This document shows, in pieces, positions 43,050 through 54,835 of a stretch of 64,000 nt of DNA. Location of the stretch: contig BROG01000141.1 in assembly GCA_030159075.1 (NCBI GenBank), positions 1 to 64,000 of the forward strand, read 5' to 3'. Below the pieces are notes generated by a model. That model was given only the letters and a program-made list of their open reading frames with translations. It was not told the origin of the DNA and searched no databases. The stretch is from Atrina japonica. Lineage: Eukaryota; Mollusca; Bivalvia; Pterioida; Pinnidae. The first letter of the stretch is position 1. Each line of letters starts with the position of its first letter. Made by a program: the position numbers and the translations under genes.

Positions 43050-43200
43050 TGTTAAAATGCATATAAAAAAACCTGTCAGGACATATCCGGACAATGTCAA
43101 GACAAAATCCCATCTTTAGCATCTCCCGTGCATACGAAAGCTGACTTTTCCCCACAGCATCTAGTTTCAACTTGCTTATACATTTTCTGTGTGCAACAAA
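43050..43200 (-). other. Coding-like fragment, unidentified
   Basis: The minus strand from about 43193 to 43069 reads without stops: KCISKLKLDAVGKSQLSYAR, then EMLKMGFCLDIVRICPDRF. There is no start, no clear splice sites and no recognised family. It may be a transposon remnant. Confidence 0.25.
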
Positions 43201-43689
43201 ACTGTTAACATCATAATCAGTATTAGTTTAATGGCGAAATACCAATGAACCCACATAAAAATGTACAAAAACGAACTTAAAAACAAATTTTTAATACCTC
43301 CCAATAAAGTATTGCAACAGTTCATCAGTTTAAAACAACTACCATCACAATGATATTAAATATATCATAATACTATCACAGTGGTAAATTATTGCTCAAT
43401 AGTCAACCCAATGTACATGTATGCATGTGCATATGTACTTGTACAATGTACATATACACACAGAATCAATCTTTGACCTCTCTAAGTCTGTGATATAGAT
43501 CTGCTTGTTATACATATATATCCACATCTTGTTGTGAAAACAAGAGCTGTCTGATGGTCAATGATTGAGCTCAAGGCCATCGTTAGACAGATGTCCAGGT
43601 AAGTACAGTACAGGATCTAAACAATCAGATATGAAGAGTTTAATGATCTCCAGTTACCATCAAAACATGAACTGTGCCTGCACATATGT

Positions 43690-45775
43690 ACAAAGTGTAT
43701 CTCTAATGTATGTGTCAGTACTGTCCCTACATGTATGTATCTCTATTACAGACTAATGTATGTGGAACTGATCAGTACTGTCCCTAGTATCGCTAATGTA
43801 TGTGGAACTGGTCAGTACTGTCCCTACATGTATGTATCTCTATTACAGACTAATGTATGTGGAACTGATCAGTACTGTCCCTATGTATCGCTAATGTATG
43901 TGGAACTGGTCAGTACTGTCCCTACATGTATGTATCTCTATTACAGACTAATGTATGTGGAACTGATCAGTACTGTCCCTATGTATCTCTAATGATGTAT
44001 CTCAGTATCCCTAGCTACAAATTTGTACTTTTAATGTATGCAGAACTGATCAGTACTGTCCCTATGTATCTCTAATGGATGTGGAACTGATCAGTACTGT
44101 CCCTACATGTATGTATCTCTATTACAGACTAATGTATGTGGAACTGATCAGTACTGTCCCTATGTATCGCTAATGGATGCGGAACTGGTCAGTACTGTCC
44201 CTACATGTATGTATCTCTATTACAGACTAATGTATGTGGAACTGATCAGTACTGTCCCTACATGTATGTATCTCTATTACAGACTAATGTATGTGGAACT
44301 GATCAGTACTGTCCCTATGTATCTCTAATGTATGTATGATCAGTACTGTCTCTATTATCTCTAATGGATGTGGAACTGATCAGTAATTGTGCTACAAATT
44401 TGTTTTAATGTATGCAGAACTGATCAGTACTGTCCCTATGTATCTCTAATGGATGTGGAACTGATCAGTACTGTCCTACTGTATGTATCTCTATTGTATG
44501 TATGTGGAACTGATCAGTACTGTCCCTATGTATCGCTAATGGATGCCCTGATCAGTACTGTCCCTACATGTATGTATCTCTATTACAGACTAATGTATGT
44601 GGAACTGATCAGTACTGTCCCTACATGTATGTATCTTTATTACAGACTAATGTATGTGGAACTGTTCAATACTGTCCCTATGTATCTCTAATGTATGTGG
44701 AACTGATCAGTACTGTCCCTATGTATCTCTAATGGATGTGGAACTGGTCAGTACTGTCAATATGTATCTCTAATGGATGTGGAACTGGTCAGTACTATCC
44801 CTACATGTATGTATCTCTATTACAGACTAATGTATGTGGAACTGATCAGTACTGTCCCTATGTATCTCTAATGTATGTGGAACTGATCAGTACTGTCCCT
44901 ACATGTATGTATCTCTATTACAGACTAATGTATGTGGAACTGATCAGTACTGTCCCTATGTATCTCTAATGGATGTGGAACTGATCAGTAATTAGTATCC
45001 CTAGCTACAAATTTGTACTTTTAATGTATGCAGAACTGATCAGTACTGTCCCTATGTATCTCTAATGGATGTGGAACTGATCAGTACTGTCCCTACATGT
45101 ATGTATCTCTATTACAGACTAATGTATGTGGAACTGGTCTGTATCAGTACATGTATGTATCTCTATTACAGACTAATGTATGTGGAACTGATCAGTACTG
45201 TCCCTATGTATCTCTAATGGATGTGGAACTGATCAGTACTGTCCCTATGTATCTCTAATGGATGTGGAACTGATCAGTACTGTCCCTATGTATCTCTAAT
45301 GTATGTGGAACTGATCAGTACTGTCCCTATGTATCTCTAATGTATGTGGAACTGATCAGTACTGTCAATATGTATCTCTAATGGATGCGGAACTGGTCAG
45401 TACTGTCCCTACATGTATGTATCTCTATTACAGACTAATGTATGTGGAACTGGTCAGTACTGTCAATATGTATCTCTAATGGATGTGGAACTGATCAGTA
45501 CTGTCCCTACATGTATGTATCTCTATTACAGACTAATGTATGTGGAACTGTCAATACTGTCAATATGTATCTCTAAGTGGAACTACTGTCCCTACATGTA
45601 TGTATCTCTATTACAGACTAATGTATGTGGAACTGGTCAGTACTGTCCCTATGTATCTCTAATGGATGTGGAACTGATCAGTACTGTCCCTATGTATCTC
45701 TAATGGATGTGGAACTGATCAGTACTGTCTCTATGTATCTCTAATGGATGTGGAACTGATCAGTACTGTCCCTAC
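43690..45775. repeat. 2.1-kb two-unit minisatellite (41 and 57 bp)
   Basis: Short unit 'aatgtatgtggaactgatca', 'gtactgtccctatgtatctc', 't'. The long unit inserts 'catgtatgtatctctattac', 'agact'. They alternate irregularly. TGATCA and CAGTACTG are palindromic. Reading frames here are repeat artefacts. Confidence 0.96.
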
Positions 45776-46245
45776 ACATACCAGTATGTATTTCTGAAAA
45801 CAAATTGCAATATTTTATCAATTTCATCTTTTTGCTCAGGTGACCTAAAAACTAGCCACCACCCCCAAAATTATTATAAACAGGTATGATCTTACTTGGC
45901 CAAGTTCTCAGTGTGAAGTCACACTTAGTCTTCTGGATGAGATCTAGACTTGACATTAAGTCAAGCACCAGTGAGCTATAGACTTATGCCAATACTTACT
46001 GTGTCAAAGTAAACATTGGCATAAAGAACAGGTCAAACCTTGTGGCAGTTCATATAAAGCTGGTGGTGTATCTATCATGTCTATATAGATTAAATGACAG
46101 GAAATATCACACTAAAGTAAGTCTTGACTCTCAGTTATCTTATCTGAGATTTTATATTTTCACACAAAGAGCCTGCTTGAATCCTAAGAATTTTCCTACT
46201 GTATTTCCCAGTGTACAACTTAAATGTTGGTATACTATACATTTG

Positions 46246-47069
46246 CAGGGATTTTCCATTCTACCATAAAGGGGGCCGAAATAACATCCCATTCCCAATG
46301 AAAAAAAAAAGAATAAAAATAAAAAAAAATTTCCACGATTTGCAGTTGAAATTTCCCAACTGAAGTCAAATGACAAGGAATTTGAAGAGATTCTTGTATC
46401 TTCAAAGTTTTGTATATTTTTAGATTTCCCAATGTCAATAAAATGTTGCTAAAGTTCACAATTCAAAAGGCATAGGCCCCATTCCAAACAGCAATGGACA
46501 TTTGAGCGAATTTGCAGGACATTTTAGTGAAAAAAAGAATGTTTGAGCGCCAATGTATAGGACATTTGGGCACCAAAATTTTAGGACATTTGAGCGAAAA
46601 TAAAAATTAGCAAAAGACATTTGAGTGAAAAAATTAAGAATGAAGTATCTTTTCCGCTAGCCAGATATAATCTGTTACCCCTGCTCACCACGGGGAGGTG
46701 GAACAAAGAACAGAGAAAATTTGCATAGCCAATGAATTACAGTAGAATTGACGGGTATGTAGAGATCAACTCAGGACTACACTACCATGAACTAGCCAGA
46801 ACAGTCGAATTACTCGGGTAAAACCAAATAAAATATATTTATTTAAAAAACTTACTCTTTATTCTTACTTTTTCAAAAATATTTTCTAAATTCATATAAA
46901 AAGTATCACAGGTAAATTTCACTCAAACATTCTATCGAAAATCCAGGTAAGGTTAATATTCCGGCGCTCAAATGTCCTATGATGTCAGCACTCAAATGAC
47001 CCTATGTGCATTTTTTATTTTTGCTCAAATGTCCTATTGCCCATTCCAAAAAAATGTGGAGAATCCCTG
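46246..47069. mobile_element. hAT-like element, CAGGGATTTTCC ends
   Basis: Left CAGGGATTTTCCAT (46246) and right TGGAGAATCCCTG (47069), imperfect inverted repeats of the CAGGG type seen in hAT elements. It is split by the nested element at 46492-47039. No transposase. No exact 8-bp target duplication. Confidence 0.5.
46492..47039. mobile_element. Nested TIR element (CAATGGACATTTGAGC)
   Basis: Ends CAATGGACATTTGAGCGAA and the inverse TTTTTGCTCAAATGTCCTAT, TG, with further internal 'ggacatttgagcg' copies in both arms. It is flanked on both sides by CCCATTCCAAA, a likely target duplication. Non-coding. Confidence 0.75.
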
Positions 47070-48333
47070 TATATACATGTACTGTCCAGTATCCCTACTT
47101 GTACATATAGCTAAACTAATCAGATATGTTAGAGCTCTTTTCAACACATGAGAATGATAAGGCTGACATCACCGGCTCCTATATGTAGACTAGTGTGTAA
47201 GTCATGTTTTTAACACTCCTTTTCTTCATGATACATGACAGCTCCGTTAATTCATATCCACTCACTGCTAATTGTAGTGAGCAGTTTGTACCTATTCAGA
47301 ACAGCATTTATCCAGCAAGTAAAGGGCACCAGGTTCAAATTATCTTTGAAAAAAAACTTTAAGTACGGAACTAACTACAGTTGTGGAACTTTGATGTGTC
47401 AAATTTCTTGATGTTTCAAACTACTGACAAAGTCCTGAATAATTTTGTTATTTAACAATACTTATTAGCATATTATAAATCAAACTTATATGAGTCAAAT
47501 TAGTTGATGTTTCAAATAATTCTTTTAGCCCATATCTATAAAAACAATGAAAATTCCGATAAATAATTCCAAGTCCAAATTTACATGTGTATGAAATGGC
47601 CTCATGGAAATTTTTCTCCTTCTCATAAACACTCAATGTTTTAATTTCACAAAAATTAAGTTAATTTTAGCACTAATTATTAATTATAATGACCATATAT
47701 ATCTTAAATGGTTTCGAAACAGTCATATACACCTTGAAAAACCTCTGAAACTATAAAATCTTTGTTTCTCAGTTACCATCCATGAGTGGAAGTCCTGATG
47801 ATTCCAACTTTTCAAGGTAGTCCTTTGAACTTTGACTTATCCAAGTTTTAGCTACATTTGTACGAGTACATATCACTTATCAAAGTAAATACAAGTCTTT
47901 CAGATAAAACTTTGAGGTCAAACTAATTAATTATGTAATCCACTGCCAGAACACACTGGTAAATACATAAAGAGGAAAGTAATTTATACATTCTTATATT
48001 AAAATCTCAACACAATTTCTAAAAAAAGGTTTGACTGTTTATTTAAGTTTTATTTGCATATCTGGTTTTTCGGCATAAGTGAGGGTTCATTAAATCACCA
48101 AAGTTTCATGGACGGCATGTTTTCCCATGCCTCAATTATTTAGCTTGAAAATTTGGCCTTTTTTTTTATTTTCCTTCTCATCAATGGGTGGCATGGTAAT
48201 AATAAAACAGGGGCAAAGATTTACAAGTAAACAGTATATTGTAGAAACATGGCATTCAATTCTACCATGGAGCTAATGCTGAGACTGACATCAGGAGTAT
48301 TTTTTGACAAGATTCAAAATATTACAGAAATAA
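47070..48333. other. Unassigned sequence
   Basis: 47400-47950 has pieces like 'tttgacttatc' and 'ctttgaggtcaaac', suggestive of an old pogo-like MITE. Nothing firm. Confidence 0.35.
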
Positions 48334-48426
48334 ACTCTTTCACCCCTGAAGACACATTTGGACTGACCTAAATCATTGATTTTTTTTTTAGAAGAGTCCA
48401 TTCTTATTCAGGGGTTGATCAGTTAA
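48334..48426. mobile_element. ~90-bp MITE (AACTCATTCACCCC family), copy 4
   Basis: 'aactctttcacccctgaaga' to 'caggggttgatcagttaat'. Confidence 0.8.
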
Positions 48427-48772
48427 TATGAAACTCAGGAGCACAAGTTTATTTCTTTTATGATTTGATGGCATATACATTGTACATGTACATGTATCAG
48501 AGATTTAATACCTTGAACTATAAAAACAGGCATTTAAATAATGATGAATTGACTGCACACCTGTAACTGTTTGAAGTGATTTACAAAATTTGCATATTTG
48601 GATTTTGTTATCCATAAACAACAGATTTAACAGTGATTTTATGCCAAGTCCTCACTGAAAATTGAATCCTGTCAACAGTTTATAACCTTTATATATGGAA
48701 TAATACCTCTTCCAAAGTGTGACTGTACTATGTTTAGTAGCTAAAATGTTCAGTGATGTGTAGACTAAGATA

Positions 48773-49045
48773 CAGGGTTTTCCCTTACCCATGTTTTCTG
48801 CATCTCTGGCACATAAAATATTTTGGGACACACAAAATGAATAAAACAGAATCCCTGAGGACACACTATAACTCTGTATAACTGAAGTGATTTTGAATCT
48901 GGGACTGAAGAAGGGTGTCATTTTTTCATTATTGGGATATCTTATGACCCTGTTACTCAATGGGACTCACCCATTTTACTTAGGACTCACAAATCTTATA
49001 TTGTGGACCTAAGGAACTCACTAAAATTTAACCCACGGGAAAACC
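48773..49045. mobile_element. hAT-like MITE (CAGGGTTTTCCC)
   Basis: CAGGGTTTTCCC at 48773-48784 and GGGAAAACCCTG at the right end; perfect 12-bp inverted ends. TAAGAT lies next to both ends, compatible with a decayed target duplication. The minus frame at 48652-48960 lies within or across it and is not a gene. Confidence 0.75.
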
Positions 49046-49476
49046 CTGTAAGATGTACATGTAATCCAATGGTGTACAAATGTAGTCACAGGACAAATAA
49101 CTGGAATAATTGTGACAATACATTAAATGTGCAGTGAGACTATCACAATACAGGCCTACATGTATAACCTTAGACTAAGAAATACAGTACAAATTACTGA
49201 CATACTACTGTACTGCTATAAATACATTGTACATTGAACCTGTACAAATTGAGATTATCACATGTACATTATAAAATGAGAAAACTTCTAAGTGCCCAGT
49301 ATTAGCCACCATAGCATCAAAAATCATACCCAACTACACAGTTACATAGTAATTGAAATTTCCATTGCTTTTACTGAACATATGTACTCTTATTTGGGTT
49401 GGGTTGGGGGTAAGGAGGTACGGAGGTACAGAAATGAATTCATAAATGAATTTTGTGTATATACATCAATACATGC

Positions 49477-49626
49477 CATAGGCGTCGGAACCTGGGGGGG
49501 GCTAGGGGAGGCTTAGCCCCCCCACTTTTTTGCAAATATAGACATAGGACATAGACGTTTCTGGCGTGTGTATGTGTTTTAAGTTGGTTTAGCCCCCCCA
49601 CTTTCAATTTGCTTCCGACGCTGATG
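49477..49626. mobile_element. GC-rich MITE (ATAGGCGTCGGAA), copy 1
   Basis: 'ataggcgtcggaacctgggg' to 'gcttccgacgctgatg', with internal 'ttagcccccccactttt'. Flanks share ATGC. Three copies occur in this window. Confidence 0.85.
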
Positions 49627-49853
49627 CATGCAAGAGTAAAAGACGGTCAAATCAGTATGGGATAGGGTTATCCTAGCCATCAATGACATATTCAGAACTA
49701 TGTTTAATGAGTTGTTCACGTATTAATAATTATGTCATAAAACTTTTACAACATGTGTTTTGTTTGGACTATAACACAAACAGTTATTATTGATATGCAA
49801 AAGATTAGCTTTAGAACTTTTAAAATTTAAACATTTTGAATTATTTGCCCCAT

Positions 49854-50231
49854 GTCCATAACTTTTGCAGCACTCATTTTCCTATTTCTACATGTACAAC
49901 CAGTTATGATTTATTTATTTAAAAACTGTTACATTTCCTCCCTCACTTTCAGGAAACAATTGAAGTAATCTGTTAAATCAATTTCTCTTCTTTGCCTACA
50001 TGTATATCATTTAGGTATTGAATATATTATGTTTGTGAAAGTGTCCATAACTTTTGCAGCACCCATTTTCCTATTTCTACATGTACAACCAGTTATGATT
50101 TATTTATTTAAAAACTGTTACATTTCCTCCATCACTTTCAGGAAACAATTGAAGTAATCTGTTAAATCAATTTCTCTTCTTTGCCTACATGTATATCCTT
50201 TAGGTATTGAATATATTATGTTTGTGAAAGT
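49854..50231. repeat. Perfect-spacing 189-bp tandem duplication
   Basis: Units 49854-50042 and 50043-50231 start 'gtccataacttttgcagcac' and end 'ttatgtttgtgaaagt'. Only a few substitutions differ (for example c/t near 49948 and 50137), so it is recent. Confidence 0.97.
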
Positions 50232-50462
50232 TAATGTGAACATACAATATCTGATGCTCCTATAATTGTTATGTCAATACTTTGGTGTATTTCTACAAGT
50301 ACAATGTAGAATAAAATACAAAGAACATGAGCAGATTTTCAAATTTAGAACAAGAGGGTATACATGTTTCATATAAAAAAACATGACAATTTAGCACTGA
50401 ACATTTGGTGTGTAACAGATATATTCCAGTTACATTTATACCACTGATGGAGTTAGCAAGAT

Positions 50463-50813
50463 TCTAGGGCCTGTTTTACGAAAGGTCCTAAGTCTTAGAC
50501 TTGGCCTTTAAGAACCACACTTATGACTTGTGACCATTTCACAAAGACTTAGGACCAGTGACTTACGACCAAATCAGGTCAGGTCTTAATTATGACTACC
50601 TAAAGGCTGTGCATTATAGACCTAATTTATTTTTGTAAATGTACCCGGTAGTCTAAATACTCATAAACTATCAAGATCCTATTTGAAAATATGAAAAAAA
50701 TACCTTGAGACTTGTGTTTGAGTAGCGTTGATAATTGACGGTCCTAAGTTTTGTCTTCACATCAAATAACTTATGACTTGGGACTTCTAAATAAAATGAG
50801 CCCCTGATTCCCA
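50463..50813. mobile_element. MITE with 'gggcctgtttt' ends
   Basis: 'agggcctgttttacgaaagg', 'tcctaagtcttag'. Its imperfect inverse lies at the right: 'ttatgacttgggacttctaa', 'ataaaatgagcccctga'. Confidence 0.6.
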
Positions 50814-51950
50814 AAGACCAGGCCTATGGTAATGGGGTATTTCCCCCTGGAGAATCTTGTTATCTCCCTGAAACGTATACTGTAACTGTTTTATTATACC
50901 AAAACAAACATTTCAATCAAGTTGAAGCTTCAGTTGTTTGCTTTGTACTGTGAAGATCTAATAAATGTGCAAAGTTGTTCATCATTCATCTCGGCTAATC
51001 TGTGCACCATCATTGTCACAAATTTCATTATGTGGTCAGTGTGTGGTCAGCGAGGGTCTAATTTAAATGCTCTGATTGGTTGACACAGAACACCCAGCGT
51101 ACATGGAAATAGTCTCCCAACTAACACACCTTTTTACAGGGAAAAAGTCATTGATAGGGAACAAGTTACTTTTAATGATTAACCTTTATAGAGGTAAAAA
51201 ACAGTACAGGTACACTAAACACACATATGTTCACATACATTGGTATGTGAATATAAAATCAAAATACAGTTCTTCTCAACCTATCACCCCCTTTATAATG
51301 CCAAACTAGCATATTGCCACCATTTCTCAAGGAAATTTCCAGTTCCTCTTCAATAATTTCCGTGTTGATATACCAAACCAGCATATGGCCAACAATTCTC
51401 CAGTACAAAAGGTAATTCATGCAAGTTAAATCCCTCGACTATAGAATCTATTGCCAGACCAGGTAAATGATCAGGTGTAAGTAAAAACTCTTCAGGTAGG
51501 TAATTATTTAAGTACCATAAGTCCAGGGATCTAGATTACCAAAAACGTGAGCTGTTTTTTGTTATACCGAGTTGTTAACAGGACAGAGGGGATTAGAGAC
51601 TTGAAAATAACCCTAACCCAACCTCGATTTATCACCAAACCTGTTATACTGCCAAATTAAGGAAAACAAATGTTGAAAGAAGAACTGTAGTAAATGAAAG
51701 TTGAGCTTGAATATTGAGTAAATCTGACGACACTGGGCTCACTTCTCAATAAATCTTCACAGAACATTTTGGGCAATTATGATACTACAGCCCTTTCAAT
51801 GGAGTCGACAGCCAACCAATTTTGTTGGCTAATATTTTCAGAAAAATGCAATGTAAGAGGTTAGCTACATTCTCTTCTTTTGAACAGGAAATTGCCAATT
51901 TCTATCTGCACACAAATTTCGGCTATACCTTTTTTTGTAGGCTACACATA
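50814..51950. other. Unassigned sequence
   Basis: No gene or firm repeat. An apparent EF-like tract near 51010 was rejected. Confidence 0.4.
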
Positions 51951-51954
51951 CTTT

Positions 51955-52260
51955 ATACATAACTTATCTCCAACTGCAAAACTATTGAAAGGACTGATAT
52001 TATCCGATTCACATGTAACTTGGTGGGGAGGAATAATCCTTTTTTTATCATCATATGGATGATTCTACTCACTTTTTGGGTTATTCCAATCTTCATAAGA
52101 AAAACGTTTTATTCCTCACGGGATACTGTGACAAGTACATGTACAATGTAGGAACGATTACTCTTATTATTGACATTATGCTTTATTACCTAAACTTTAA
52201 ACTTGTCCAGGTCAAGAAAGGGTTCCCGAGACTCCACCCACCACGGTTATATATATATAC
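51955..52260. repeat. Dispersed repeat R, copy 2
   Basis: 'tatccgattcacatgtaact', 'tggtggggaggaataatcct', 'ggtcaagaaagggttcccga' match 38445-38755. Confidence 0.8.
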
Positions 52261-52955
52261 ATTTTACCATAATAATAGTTATAACTGTTTTGCACTCTCA
52301 TCTTAAACACTCATTTATATGCAGATCTAAGAAAATCCTTGTGTTGCTCTCTTACTTAAGATTTTCAACTCCAGTAAGCTTATATAGTTGTAAATTTTAC
52401 TTTTGTGATTTAATTTAAGCTAGAGGACAGGTAAAGCCATAAAAATTATTCAAAAATGAATCTGTCGTTGAATGTGAATCGGACGATTTCAAGAGCCATC
52501 AGTCAAGCCTGCAAAAATATCCAACTAAAAATCTCCCATAATGCACTTCTTCATCTTTTGAAGTATTAAAGGTCATATGCCAACTTAAATAATGCAATCC
52601 ATCTTTTTATGAAATACATGTATGATATTCGGTCAAATGATAACATTTTTTAGAATTAAGATACATTGTACTTTGATACATATGATTCAACTGACAACAA
52701 AACATAACCTGGAGATGAACTCATCCACCCTAAAGACACATTTGGGCTGATCTAAGTCATTGATTCACATTGCTCTCACAAATCACAATTACACAAAGTA
52801 TAGTAACTTTAACAAAAATATAAACTATGGTATAATGTCTTGAAAGTGAATGCAGCCCACTATACATATACAACAAAGAAGGAAGTTACTATGAAAAACA
52901 TTCATCGCTAGTCTTTATAAAACAAGTTTACAGTCAGTGTTGCATGCCACATTCA
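52261..52955. other. Unassigned sequence with a MITE fragment
   Basis: 52717-52765 is a truncated AACTCATTCACCCC-family MITE. The rest is unassigned. Confidence 0.45.
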
Positions 52956-52959
52956 TCCT

Positions 52960-53815
52960 CTGTCGCCAGCCCAATTTTTAAATAGCTAAGACCTTGACTG
53001 TGACATTGACCTGGAAATTTGAACTAGTGACGCAATATATATTTCCATAATAGATCTCTTGATAAAGTATTTTTCTATCAAATTGCATTCAAATTTATAA
53101 CCCTGTAAGCTAACATTGTTTCAAATTTCATCCATCTATGATGTCCCTAACTCAAGTTATCATCTGGAAACTAAAATGTGGATAAATCTGCCTATTTTTA
53201 AAAAGTGTCCTTCATATATGATCGTTTTACCTAAAATCAATCCAACACTAGATCTACTCATAAGCTAACATAGTATCAAGTTGCAATCAAATTTGTCAAC
53301 CTCATGTTATCATCTTGAAATAAACTATGGCTATATTAAATCTATGTCTATAAATTTTTATCAACCATAACCTTCTTGGTTGAGCTTTTGACCTCATACA
53401 CAATCCCACACTAGATCCTCCCATAATTTAATATATAGTATATCCAACATCTGTGAGCCAAATTATCATCTGGAAACCAAATATAACCATACATATCTAT
53501 TTATAGCAATGATGACCTTCATAGTTGACCTTTTGACCTCATCGACAATCCTACACTAGAGCCCCTCATAATCTAATATAGTATCACATTTCATTCATAT
53601 CTTGCATTTGTAAGTCATCATCTGAAAACCAAAATATAGTCATACATATTTAATTTTAGTAACATTGACCTTCATAGTTGACCTTTTGACCGGGTACATA
53701 ATATCAAGTTTCATTCAGATATGACATCCCTAATTCATGTTATTGTCTGGAAACTATCTGGACAGACAACGACAAACACTATAGTCCCCTCCAGTTTCAC
53801 CGGAAAGGGATTTAT
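52960..53815. repeat. Dispersed repeat with ~135-bp internal units
   Basis: 'gaccttcatagttgaccttt', 'tgacctcat' recurs at about 53380, 53510 and 53660. It ends 'ggacagacaacgacaaacac', 'tatagtcccctccagtttca', as do 8385-8605 and 10600-11285. Confidence 0.75.
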
Positions 53816-53822
53816 AAGCATC

Positions 53823-53916
53823 CTTAACTCATTTTCCCCTTAAAAGACACATTTTGGCATAAGCCGTTGATTTATAGAAGAGTCCATTTTTTATTTTTCA
53901 GGGGTTGATGAGTTAA
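53823..53916. mobile_element. ~90-bp MITE (AACTCATTCACCCC family), copy 5
   Basis: 'ttaactcattttccccttaa' to 'caggggttgatgagttaa'. Confidence 0.8.
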
Positions 53917-53984
53917 AGTGTCTGACTTTGTCTTTTTGTGTACTTATGATTTGGTTATTACTGGAATTCAAATTCCAATTTTAA

Positions 53985-54375
53985 ATTCACTCACATGATG
54001 GTGGCCAGTTTTAATGGTGGAGGAGAGAACTTGGTTACAATGGTAACCGAGAAGAAACCACTGGTCTTCCACAAGCTTAACTTAAGATAGCTGGCAAACA
54101 TTTTCACAAAATCAGTTTACGGTAGGTTCCAGTGAAATTTGAACCCGCGCTGACTAGATGTGAGAGACTTCACGGTTTAAAGCGTGATGCTCTAAACACA
54201 TGACCTAGTCCTATAATAATTCGTTGGTTCAAATCGTTCAATTTCAACATTTTCTATCGAATGTTCAGCATTGATAGTAAAATAAAAATATCTGATAGAT
54301 AACGTAGACATTGAACGATTTGAACCACCGAAGAATTACATTATAGGACTACATGTACCACTCGTCCATGAAGGT
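53985..54375 (-). mobile_element. tRNA-headed SINE split by a MITE
   Basis: On the minus strand the head reads 'catggacgagtggtacatg', interrupted at 54351-54206, then 'ggtcatgtgtttagagcatc', 'acgctttaaac', and a B-box-like 'gggttcaaatttc'. The body (54130-53985) matches 32255-32480, 16500-16605 and 54705-54835. Confidence 0.75.
54206..54351. mobile_element. MITE (TAGTCCTATAAT) inside a SINE head
   Basis: GTCCTATAAT...ATTATAGGAC with long inverted arms that include 'ggttcaaatcgttcaat'. TA is present on both sides, a TA target duplication. 146 bp with flanks. Confidence 0.85.
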
Positions 54376-54704
54376 CTTTGTTATTACAGTACTGAACAAT
54401 CAATGTAACTTTCAATTTAAAACAAAATAAATACTTGTGAACAAAAACCTAAAATTATTCATTTTTCTGCATGGATTTTATACAGTTAATGTCAAGAAAT
54501 TATACAGCATTTTAGATAATTTAGCTCTCACTCCTAAGCTTTTTTTTAAATGGAAATGTAACTTTTAAAACAATGCAACAATGCATGTGTTTTTCCAATA
54601 AATGTAGAAATATTTAAATACAGAAAAAAATAATACGGTAATAGAAGTCTGATCTTTGTATAATATACTTTAAATATTTTGAATTTGAATTTTAAATTTG
54701 AATA

Positions 54705-54835
54705 ATGTTTTATGTCACACTCAATAATTTTTCAATCATATGGTGGCAGCTAGTTTTTAATGACGGAGGAGAGAACCTGGCTATGATGTTCCCGGGAAGA
54801 GACCATGATCAAGATCTACAGGAAAATTGAGATAG
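54705..54835 (-). mobile_element. SINE fragment (head missing)
   Basis: 'ttttatgtcacactcaataa', 'catatggtggcagctagttt', 'gggaagagaccatgatc'. Confidence 0.6.

Noticed and set aside
43735..45703. Several plus-strand frames repeating CGTDQYCPYVSL
   Set aside because: Translations of the 41/57-bp minisatellite, each ended by a unit-length change.
47755..47870. Minus-strand stretch AKTWISQSSKDYLEKLESSG with a following GTAACT
   Set aside because: No good acceptor, and the sequence looks like part of an old MITE ('ttgacttatcc', 'ctttgaggtcaa').
50980..51030. EF-hand-like DNDGAQISRDE on the minus strand, considered as the missing STIM EF loop
   Set aside because: A stop follows immediately and the flanking residues do not match STIM; a chance match.
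54130..54205. tRNA gene on the minus strand
   Set aside because: It has B-box-like and A-box-like motifs but no cloverleaf. It continues into a SINE body shared with other copies, so it is a SINE head.
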